Source: RGDT01 sp964630925 (GTDB lineage Bacteria; Planctomycetota; Planctomycetia; Gemmatales; Gemmataceae). From it: a stretch of 14,243 bases of DNA. The translations under genes were made by a program, and so were the position numbers. The stretch is from NCBI GenBank assembly GCA_964630925.1, contig CAZVZK010000215.1, forward strand, positions 1-14,243, given 5' to 3'. The stretch's first letter is position 1. Every line of letters begins with the position of its first letter. The notes under the pieces are model-generated. The model was not told the origin of the DNA. It ran no database searches and worked only from the letters and a program-made list of their open reading frames with translations. Shown here piece after piece: positions 1 through 6,036 of this stretch.

Positions 1-37
1 ATCATTCCGGGTGCCGCGCAGCGGCATGAGGGACTGA

Positions 38-65
38 AATGCAAATTCCTGGCTGGATTTGCATT
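38..65. repeat. Perfect 9-bp inverted repeat upstream of the WD40 gene
   Basis: AATGCAAAT at 38-46 and its exact complement ATTTGCATT at 57-65 flank a 10-base loop. The arms are AT-rich in a very GC-rich setting. No T-run follows on the plus strand, so this is not a typical intrinsic terminator. It lies about 100 bases before the WD40 start and could be an operator, an mRNA hairpin, or the tail structure of a gene outside the window. I see no supported gene in positions 1-166. Confidence 0.5.
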
Positions 66-166
66 GCAGGGCAAGTGGTCAGGCCACCGACACCTGCGCC
101 GCCCTGTCTGCTTTTGTCTAACTCCAGAAACCGCGTGAACGGTTACCTGCGCCGACGGGGTGGACG

Positions 167-1528
167 ATGGCCCTCTTCCAGTGGCAGAAGATCGACCCAT
201 CCCCAGAGGAGGTCGAGGCCGCCCTGCGCCAGGCCGGCCGCGCCGCCGGCCGCCGTCTGCCGACGAGCCATGACATCATCGGCGGCGTGGCCGGCGCCCG
301 AATGCGCCCGTCGGGGAGTATGGTCTGGGGGCCGGCCACGCCGCGTTCCGGCAAGAGGCGGCTGATCGCCGTTTGTTGGTGGAGCGACCGCGCCGGCCGC
401 CGTCACTGGTATGTCGAGGGCGACGACTACGGCGGCCACCGTGACCCTCACCCGGATTGGCGCTGCAGCGGGGCGTTGCATTCGTTGGGCGTCATCGCCC
501 CGCTGCACACCGTCATCCGCGGCGACAGCGGGGATGCCACGGTCCTCGTCGTCTGCGGATGCGGCGAGGCCGGCACCCCCGACGCGCTGGGCTGGTTCGG
601 TGACTGCTGCGGGCCGTGCTTCGACCGCCGGGCCGAGGGGGCCGGCCTGACCGAGCGTCTCGCCATCCACGCCCACCGCGGCAGGATCGATTCCCTGACG
701 TTCAGCGAGGACGGATGTATCCTGTCGGTCGGCTATGCTGACGGGAGGGTGCATCGCTTCGACCCTCGTAGCGGGGTGGGTAGTGATCCCGTCCCGCCGG
801 GCGAGTGGTGCGCGGGCATCGTGGCTTTGCCGGGAGGGCGGATGGCCGTCGGGCACGGGCGGGCGGAGGTGGTGTGCCTGGACGTGGATTCGGGGGAGGA
901 GCAGGGGCGGACACACTGCCCCGGCGAGGTGAGCGGCCTGACGGCCTCGCGGAGTGGCGACTGGATCGCCGTGGACATGGTGGACGTGCCCTACATCCTC
1001 GACGCCTGGACGGGCGAGCGCCGGCGCGGGCCGGACGACGTCTCGGAGTTCGCCTTCGGGCCCGAGGACAGGCTCTACGCCTACGACTACGACATCCGGG
1101 GCGTGGTCTCGATGGACGTGGAGGGGTTGTCCGTCCGTGAGACCGGCCTGATGTTCGGCGAGCCCGAGGTGGAGGACTGCTACCGCCTGGCCTGCTCCCC
1201 CGACGGCAAGTTGATCGCGGCGGGCTGCACCGGCGGCCGCGTGAAGATCGGCGACCCGGCATCGGGCCGCTGGCTGCTCGTGCTGGAGCGCCCTGGGCAC
1301 GTGAGCGGCCTCGCCTTCACGCCGGACGGCCGCCTCCTCGTGACGGGGCACGAGGGGGCGGCCGTCTTCTGGGACGTGGCGGCGGGCATCGAGTGGGGGC
1401 TGCTCGCCTTGCCCGTCGATGGCCGCATCTGCAATCTGGCCTTCAGCCCGGACGGCGAACACCTCGCCGTCGGCGACGACCACGGCATCATCCGCCTGTG
1501 GCCGTGGCGGCGTCTGCTCGGCTGCTGA
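167..1528 (+). CDS. WD40 repeat protein with Cys-cluster N-terminal domain
   Basis: This 453-residue protein has two parts. Residues 1-160 form a compact domain with a Cys cluster: C130-x-C132 and C147-C148-x2-C151, with G-W-F-G-D before the second pair, which looks like a zinc-ribbon. From about residue 168 to 447 there are about seven degenerate WD40-like repeats, starting near 168, 207, 250, 290, 335, 376 and 417. Typical repeat phrases are 'LTFSEDG', 'LACSPDGKLIAAG', 'LAFTPDGRLLVTG' and 'LAFSPDGEHLAVGDDHG'. Seven repeats would close one beta-propeller, a protein-binding scaffold. There is no signal peptide or membrane segment, so it is probably cytoplasmic. The ATG is preceded by GGGGTGGA, a weak ribosome binding site. 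I recall this kind of N-terminal region on WD40 proteins of Gemmata relatives. Its molecular role is unknown. It precedes the ATPase gene by 77 bases on the same strand, so co-transcription is possible but not shown. Confidence 0.85.
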   Translation: MALFQWQKIDPSPEEVEAALRQAGRAAGRRLPTSHDIIGGVAGARMRPSGSMVWGPATPRSGKRRLIAVCWWSDRAGRRHWYVEGDDYGGHRDPHPDWRCSGALHSLGVIAPLHTVIRGDSGDATVLVVCGCGEAGTPDALGWFGDCCGPCFDRRAEGAGLTERLAIHAHRGRIDSLTFSEDGCILSVGYADGRVHRFDPRSGVGSDPVPPGEWCAGIVALPGGRMAVGHGRAEVVCLDVDSGEEQGRTHCPGEVSGLTASRSGDWIAVDMVDVPYILDAWTGERRRGPDDVSEFAFGPEDRLYAYDYDIRGVVSMDVEGLSVRETGLMFGEPEVEDCYRLACSPDGKLIAAGCTGGRVKIGDPASGRWLLVLERPGHVSGLAFTPDGRLLVTGHEGAAVFWDVAAGIEWGLLALPVDGRICNLAFSPDGEHLAVGDDHGIIRLWPWRRLLGC

Positions 1529-1605
1529 GGTGTTTGAGATGAACCGGCGCACCGCGGCCGCGTATCCTTTAGGTAGCCCGTCCCTAACGATACCGCGTGT
1601 GAGCC

Positions 1606-2631
1606 ATGTACGTCCGACGCCTCCATCTGCACGGCGTGAAGACGCTGTGGCGTGACATCCCCGAGGGCGGCGGTCCGCTGCCTGAGGCGGCGCGTCACCG
1701 GCTGCTGCTCCAGGGCGGCAACGGCAGCGGGAAGACGACGATCCTCGAGACGATCCGCACGCTGTGGGAGCTGTTCGGCGAGTGGATCGACCAGGGGCCA
1801 CCACCGTACATCATCATAGACCCATACGCTCCCAAACTCGCCGCGATGGAATTGGCGGGATTCACGAACGAGGGGCAATCGCTGTGGGTTGGCATAGGAT
1901 CGACAGACGCCTGGGACGAACTGAAGTCTCGCCATCCCGATGCCTTGTTCGCTGGAAAGACCTGGGAAGCGAAGGACTCGGTGCGGAGAAAGCTCGACGT
2001 GGTCGAGTTGCCCGTTGGCGACTGGAAGGCATTCCGCCACCGCAGCATGGTGGGCAGCGATCCCAGGCCGAATATCATCTCCTTCCCACCAGATGACCGC
2101 CGCGTCATCGCCCCACCGGAGCGCCGGCCGAGGCTGATCGACACCACGGCGCAAGGGTGGTCGGCGGTGTACTCGCCCGGCATCGACCTGGAGTCCGTCC
2201 TCCTCACAGTCGGCGCGATGCGCCCAGGCGTTTTCGACCGCACCCTGCATCTCGTCAATCTCGCTCTACGCCACCGGGACAAGAGGATCACGGGCTGGGG
2301 CAACGATGGCCGGCTGCAAGTCGAGGGCACGACCCCCGACGGGCGCTCCTACACCCACACCGTTGACCGCCTGTCGTCCGGCGAGCGGCAGATGCTCTTG
2401 ATGATCGCCTACGTAGCCGGGTTCCTGCGGCACGGTGGGATCGTCCTCATCGATGAGCCGGACCTGCACATCCACCTGTCGATGGTCACGCAGTTGATGC
2501 AGACGCTGGACCTGATCGTCCGCGAGCGCGGCGGGCAGATGATCGTGGCGTCGCACTCCGAGCGGGTGTGGGACTTCTTCCCGAGGGACTCCGAGAAGAT
2601 CGAGCTCACGCCGTGGCGGGGGGGCGAATAG
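1606..2631 (+). CDS. ABC/SMC-type AAA family ATPase, PARIS AriA-like candidate
   Basis: This 341-residue ATPase carries the full ABC/SMC motif set. Walker A is GGNGSGKT at 37-44, the signature is LSSGERQ at 256-262, Walker B is IVLIDEPD at 279-286, and the H-loop is ASHSE around H317. The conserved 'DEPDLHIHL' is typical of the OLD/RecF-like AAA_15/AAA_21 group. There is no long coiled coil: about 210 residues separate Walker A from the signature, a compact head domain as in OLD-type defence ATPases. The ATG follows an in-frame TGA (1600-1602), which fixes the start; no strong ribosome binding site is seen. The stop codon overlaps the start of a DUF4435/Toprim-like gene, so the two products are made together. 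In PARIS the ATPase AriA holds the Toprim effector AriB until a phage trigger appears. Codons around 1800-2100 (ATA, AAA, GGA) are less GC-biased than those of neighbours, which fits acquired DNA. The ATPase call is firm; the PARIS link is inference. Confidence 0.88.
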   Translation: MYVRRLHLHGVKTLWRDIPEGGGPLPEAARHRLLLQGGNGSGKTTILETIRTLWELFGEWIDQGPPPYIIIDPYAPKLAAMELAGFTNEGQSLWVGIGSTDAWDELKSRHPDALFAGKTWEAKDSVRRKLDVVELPVGDWKAFRHRSMVGSDPRPNIISFPPDDRRVIAPPERRPRLIDTTAQGWSAVYSPGIDLESVLLTVGAMRPGVFDRTLHLVNLALRHRDKRITGWGNDGRLQVEGTTPDGRSYTHTVDRLSSGERQMLLMIAYVAGFLRHGGIVLIDEPDLHIHLSMVTQLMQTLDLIVRERGGQMIVASHSERVWDFFPRDSEKIELTPWRGGE

Positions 2632-3467
2632 TGACACCGCCCAGGCCCGTCCCCGACATCCTGAAAGAGCTCGGGGCGGCACCCGGCCACAAGATCCTCG
2701 TCGTCGAGGGCGTCGAGGATCTGGCCGTCTACGGCAAGTGGCTCACCCGGCTTGCGGCACCGAACCTCTACACCGCCACCCTGACACCGATACAGGCGGG
2801 AGGCAAGAAGGCCGTCCTCCAGGCCCTCCCATACTTCGCGGCGAACGGGGGCGAGTCACGCGTATTTGGCCTGGTGGACCGCGACGAGTGGGACGCATCC
2901 ATCTGCACGGCCCGCCGGACCGAGCTGCCCCAGGTCCGCATCAACGAGGGCCGCCACGCCGTCGAGAGCTACTTCTGCGACCCCGATGAGGTCGCCCCTG
3001 CCGTTCTGGCCCTGCATCCAGGCTTGGACGTGCAACCCTTGCGAGACGGCCTTGAGGCCGCACGCGATCGATACGTCCGTCACTGGGCGCTCCTGACGAC
3101 GACGGACCGCATCGCCGGCCGCATGACGGACATCAACTATCCGGGCCAGTTCAGCGCGCCCGCCGACCCCCCGCCGTCGGACGCAGAGATTCAGGCCCGG
3201 TTCGACCTGTGGTCACGGACGCTGGACCCGGTGGCGGCCTTCGCCGAGTTCGACGCCCTGCGGACCGACGCCCTGGCGGAGCCGCACGTGACGCAGTATC
3301 GGCGTTGCGTGTGGGCGTGGCGATTCTTCGATGACGTGGTGGTGCCGGCCCTCAACGCCTTACCGGGCGTCACGGCCCAATCCGGCCGCGACTGGATGAT
3401 CGATCTGGCGGAGTACGGTCCGACCGTCCCAACCGACATCGAGACAATCCTGCTGCTGCTTATCTGA
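2631..3467 (+). CDS. DUF4435/Toprim-like protein, PARIS AriB-like candidate effector
   Basis: I place the start at GTG 2631, where TAGTG makes a one-base overlap with the ATPase stop. The upstream in-frame ATG (2568) lies well inside the ATPase gene. This gives 278 residues. The N-terminal half shows a Toprim-like acidic set: 'ILVVEGVED' with E26 and D30, 'GGKKAV' at 57-62, 'GLVDRDEWD' with D83 and D85, and 'HAVESYF' with E112. This order matches DUF4435, the domain of AriB, the Toprim-type effector of PARIS reported to cut host tRNA(Lys) once released. The C-terminal half (about 125-278) is helical-looking and not recognised. No signal peptide or membrane segment is seen. Overlapping reading frames imply translational coupling and a fixed ratio with the ATPase. 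It could instead be the Toprim half of another split OLD-like system. The domain call is fairly firm; the activity is inferred. Confidence 0.8.
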   Translation: MTPPRPVPDILKELGAAPGHKILVVEGVEDLAVYGKWLTRLAAPNLYTATLTPIQAGGKKAVLQALPYFAANGGESRVFGLVDRDEWDASICTARRTELPQVRINEGRHAVESYFCDPDEVAPAVLALHPGLDVQPLRDGLEAARDRYVRHWALLTTTDRIAGRMTDINYPGQFSAPADPPPSDAEIQARFDLWSRTLDPVAAFAEFDALRTDALAEPHVTQYRRCVWAWRFFDDVVVPALNALPGVTAQSGRDWMIDLAEYGPTVPTDIETILLLLI

Positions 3468-3504
3468 TTCCGGAGTCTGTCAAGTACGCGGGGAGGGGCG
3501 GGCG

Positions 3505-3594
3505 GTGAACGAGCGCGAGCGTCTGATCCGCGCGGCGGCCGAGGAGCCGGACGACGACCTGCCGCGCCTTGTGCTGGCGGACTGGCTGGAGGAG
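3505..3594 (+). pseudogene. Orphan TIGR02996 head, direct-repeat copy A
   Basis: A GTG at 3505 with a good ribosome binding site (GGGAGG, 8 bases upstream) opens a frame encoding the TIGR02996 head: 'NERERLIRAA', then 'LPRLVLADWLEE'. After 30 codons the similarity to the complete copy at 4142 ends abruptly. By hand alignment 85 of 90 bases match. The frame runs on without a stop for 16 more codons into the antitoxin gene, so a 124-residue head-antitoxin fusion is formally possible. This copy has a better ribosome binding site than the complete gene at 4142, suggesting it is the original 5' end, now cut off from its body by the toxin-antitoxin cassette. Confidence 0.7.
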
Positions 3595-3605
3595 AATGTG
3601 GGCGG

Positions 3606-3611
3606 TATGAT
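3606..3611 (+). promoter_or_regulatory. Candidate -10 element of the toxin-antitoxin cassette
   Basis: TATGAT differs from the sigma-70 -10 consensus by one base and begins 12 bases after the direct repeat ends. The antitoxin ATG is 31 bases downstream with AGGAG just before it. No good -35 box lies 16-18 bases upstream, so support is partial. If real, the cassette carries its own promoter. Confidence 0.4.
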
Positions 3612-3642
3612 GGGGTGGGCATTCCGACAACAGGAGCAAGCC

Positions 3643-3879
3643 ATGACCCGCGTCGTGATCGAATCCGCGCTCGCCGCCCGGCTCGCCGCGTTGACCGGCG
3701 GCGCGGAGCTGTGCACGGAGGATGGCAAGGTGGTGGGGCGGTTCATCGCCTCCGTGGTGCCGCCTGAATGGGAGCCGGCCAGCCCCGGCATCACCGAGGA
3801 GGAGCTGGAGCGACGGAAGAAGTCGGCCGGGCGGCGGTACTCGACCGCCGAGGTGCTGGCCCACCTGGAGAAGCTCTGA
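3643..3879 (+). CDS. Type II antitoxin-like protein
   Basis: I place the start at ATG 3643 because AGGAG lies just upstream (3633-3637) and the protein from there has a familiar shape, giving 78 residues. It begins with a short strand ('TRVVIES'), has 'ELCTEDGKVVGRF' at 22-34 and 'PEWEP', and ends in 'ITEEELERRKK' and 'YSTAEVLAHLEKL'. This order is common in small planctomycete and cyanobacterial proteins encoded directly before RelE/ParE-type toxins, where they are presumed antitoxins. No recognised DNA-binding domain is evident. Its TGA overlaps the toxin ATG by one base (TGATG), the usual coupling for antitoxin-first pairs. The same frame is open back to GTG 3505, so a longer fused form cannot be excluded. 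The role is inferred from position and family resemblance. Confidence 0.75.
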   Translation: MTRVVIESALAARLAALTGGAELCTEDGKVVGRFIASVVPPEWEPASPGITEEELERRKKSAGRRYSTAEVLAHLEKL

Positions 3880-4145
3880 TGTTCCGGGTCGAGTGGCTGG
3901 TGGAGGCGCTCGACGAGCTGGCGGCCATCTGGCTGAGCGCCGATTCGGAGGAGCGGGCCGCGATCACTGCGGCCAGCCACGCGGCAGAGGCGCGCCTGCG
4001 GCAGGACGCCCTGCACGAGGGCGAATCGCGTGCGGGCCTGGAGCGGGTGATGTTTGCCGCGCCTCTCATCGTTCGCTTCGAGGTCCACCCGGACGAAATG
4101 GTGGCGATCGTCCTTCACGTCCAACTCTTCCGGCGGCGGCGGTGA
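3879..4145 (+). CDS. RelE/ParE-superfamily toxin-like protein
   Basis: The 88-residue product is of normal size for the RelE/ParE fold. It starts 'FRVEWLVEALDELAAIWL', the usual first strand and helix, followed by 'ERAAITAASHAAEARL' (second helix), 'GESR' ending at R51, 'ERVMFAAPLIVRFEV' and 'MVAIVLHVQLF' (the C-terminal strands). Members either cut mRNA on the ribosome (RelE) or block gyrase (ParE); nothing visible decides between these, and the gene may be only RelE/ParE-like. The ATG at 3879 overlaps the antitoxin stop by one base. Its own stop overlaps the GTG of the next gene (GTGA), so its 3' end is formed exactly at the second direct-repeat copy. The C-terminus FRRRR is encoded by a run of CGG codons at that junction. 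Confidence 0.72.
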   Translation: MFRVEWLVEALDELAAIWLSADSEERAAITAASHAAEARLRQDALHEGESRAGLERVMFAAPLIVRFEVHPDEMVAIVLHVQLFRRRR

Positions 4146-4231
4146 ACGAGCGCGAGCGTCTGATCCGCGCGGCGTCCGAGGAGCCGGACGAGGATCTGCC
4201 GCGTCTGGTGCTGGCGGACTGGCTGGAGGAG
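4142..4231 (+). repeat. Direct-repeat copy B, start of the TIGR02996-LRR gene
   Basis: These 90 bases match 3505-3594 except at five positions by hand alignment (offsets 34, 51, 54, 63 and 66 in the repeat). The repeat covers the first 30 codons of the downstream gene. Together the two copies bracket the toxin-antitoxin cassette at 3595-4141. Confidence 0.85.
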
Positions 4232-5689
4232 GACGGCGAGACGGAGCGGGCGACGTTCATCCGGTCCGGCGTCGAGCTGGCGGCGATGGGCGAGGACGAC
4301 GCGCGGTATCCAGAGGCCGTGGCGCGGTACCGGCGGTCGGCGGCGTTCGCATGCGACCCAAGGGAGCCGTGGTTCGACTTCATCCCGAAGGCGGCGCTGG
4401 TGGCGTTCCACCGGGGGATGCTGCACCGGGCCATCGTGGGCTCGGCCCACGAGTACATGCGGCAGACATCGGATGCGTGGCGAAAGGCCCCCGTGCGGGA
4501 GCTGTTCCTGCTCAACCCGGAGGCGGGGCCGAAGGCGGCGGGCTACTTCGCGGCGCTGGCGACTCGGCCCGAGCTGGCGCGGCTGACGGTGCTCGGGATG
4601 GCGGGGCCGGCCCCGGCCGCGGCGCTGGCCGGGCTGCTGCGCGGGCCGCACCTGGCGGGCCTCCGCTCGCTATTCCTGTCCGACCACATCGGCACTGGGC
4701 CCTACGTGGACAAGGTCATGGAGAGGATCGACCTCCCCGCCCTGGAGGCGTTGTGCTGGCGGGAGGGCGATCCGGCCGCCTGGCCCGTGTTCGTCAACGG
4801 GTTGAGACGGCCCCTGCGGCGGCTGATCCTGTCGAGCTACTCGGAGATGGAGCTCAACGAGGGCGCTGACACCTGGGGTTGGCTGCTGGCGTCGAGCCAC
4901 TGGCCGACGCTGCGGCAGCTCTCCGCCGTCCATGTGATCGGTGAGGGCGGGGAAGGTATCGAGTACGTCACGGCACCGATGCCAGGGCTCCCCGGTACAC
5001 TCTCGGGGCACCCGATGCAGGACATCCGGCTGTCCGCATGGAACCTCCACGGGCTGGCGTCGGCGTTGTCGTGGGGCGGGCTGCACACGCTGCGTCTCGA
5101 CTGCGGGCTGACCGAGGCGCTCGCGCCGCTGGCGTCCTACTCACGCGCCGGCAACCTGGCGCGGCTGTTCCTGGAGTACCCCGCGCCGCAGGTGGACCAG
5201 CGTCCGGCGCGGCCCGACGCGCTGGCGAGCGGGCCGCGCCTCGCCAACCTCCGCCATCTGCGTATCGACGCTCACCGGCACGCCGCCGAGGAGATGGCGG
5301 GCATCGCCGCCGGACCATACCGCGAGGGGCTGACGCGCCTGGAGCTGGGCACGCACGCGGGGCTGTCGGCATCACACGTGCGCGATCTGGTCGCACGGCC
5401 CTGGCCTCGGCTGCGCACGCTGCGGCTGTGCCTCGCCGACGGCGACGCCGTGGCCCCGCTCCTGACGACGCGGAGCCTTCCCGAGCTGTGCACGCTCTCG
5501 CTCACCGGACGGCATGAGGTGGACGAGGCGGCCGTCCGTGAGCTGGCCCGCGCGCCGGGCCTGCCGAGCCTCAGCCTCGTCGCCAACCGAGGCCGCGAGT
5601 GGGTCATCGGCGGCGGCGAGGCGCGGCTGATCGACGGGCGCATCGGCCTGATGGAGCGCGACGTGTTCGAGGACGGCCCGCGCGTCTGA
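4142..5689 (+). CDS. TIGR02996 domain protein with leucine-rich-repeat-like body
   Basis: The 515-residue protein starts with the planctomycete repeat-companion head: 'NERERLIRAA', 'DLPRLVLADWLEE' and 'GETERATFIR', about residues 1-45. From about residue 118 to 490 it holds irregular leucine-rich repeats, for example 'LARLTVLGM', 'LAGLRSLFLSD', 'LHTLRLDCG', 'LANLRHLRID', 'LTRLELGTH', 'LRTLRLCLADG' and 'LCTLSLTG'. Proteins with this head are multi-copy in Gemmata relatives and have no established function; the LRR part suggests protein binding. No signal peptide or membrane segment is seen. The GTG start overlaps the toxin stop in GTGA and has no clear ribosome binding site, so translation may depend on re-initiation after the toxin. 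This is odd for a paralogue that would normally have its own leader and supports the idea that the cassette was inserted at its 5' end. Confidence 0.8.
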   Translation: MNERERLIRAASEEPDEDLPRLVLADWLEEDGETERATFIRSGVELAAMGEDDARYPEAVARYRRSAAFACDPREPWFDFIPKAALVAFHRGMLHRAIVGSAHEYMRQTSDAWRKAPVRELFLLNPEAGPKAAGYFAALATRPELARLTVLGMAGPAPAAALAGLLRGPHLAGLRSLFLSDHIGTGPYVDKVMERIDLPALEALCWREGDPAAWPVFVNGLRRPLRRLILSSYSEMELNEGADTWGWLLASSHWPTLRQLSAVHVIGEGGEGIEYVTAPMPGLPGTLSGHPMQDIRLSAWNLHGLASALSWGGLHTLRLDCGLTEALAPLASYSRAGNLARLFLEYPAPQVDQRPARPDALASGPRLANLRHLRIDAHRHAAEEMAGIAAGPYREGLTRLELGTHAGLSASHVRDLVARPWPRLRTLRLCLADGDAVAPLLTTRSLPELCTLSLTGRHEVDEAAVRELARAPGLPSLSLVANRGREWVIGGGEARLIDGRIGLMERDVFEDGPRV

Positions 5690-6036
5690 CGGCCGATGAA
5701 GGAATGTCGGTGAATCTCGGTGCCGTCGCTCAATGTCGCGTTCAGGATCGGCGGCCGACGTGGTACGCTCCTCAACCCTCGGGGCAGAGGGTGCGGTGTG
5801 CCAATGGAGGACGGTGAGAGAACGCGGCCGATACACACCGGTTCTAACGGCCGAGGCGATGAGCGACTCTCCGACATTCCCGACATCCGCCCCACGCACC
5901 GAGGCGGCTCATCGGGGCGGAGCCCGGAAGACGGCCCGTCACACGGCTGAGCCGTGCGACGAGGGGGGCGGCGGGGCCGATGCCGGCGCCCTCTTGCCAC
6001 ATACATTGTCCCTGCCCTGATTCATGGAGACGCCAC
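5690..6036 (+). other. Intergenic region with a 15-bp palindrome
   Basis: No supported gene lies here; the short open frames lack family features or good ribosome binding sites. A near-perfect palindrome, CACGGCT-G-AGCCGTG (5942-5956), lies about 80 bases before the zinc-ribbon gene and could be an operator. TTGCCA (5994-5999) resembles a -35 box but has no convincing -10 partner. No intrinsic terminator is visible after the LRR gene. Confidence 0.4.

Noticed and set aside
1529..1605. Sigma-70 promoter before the ATPase gene
   Set aside because: TTGAGA (1534-1539) and TATCCT (1563-1568) are 23 bases apart, too far for a normal promoter; other pairs are worse.
143..1804. 553-codon open frame on the minus strand
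   Set aside because: It is antisense to the WD40 gene and the start of the ATPase, is rich in Arg/Ala/Pro with no motifs, and arises from the high GC content.
2568..2630. Earlier ATG start for the DUF4435-like gene
   Set aside because: It would overlap the ATPase by 64 bases and add unlikely sequence; GTG 2631 at the stop/start overlap is more natural.
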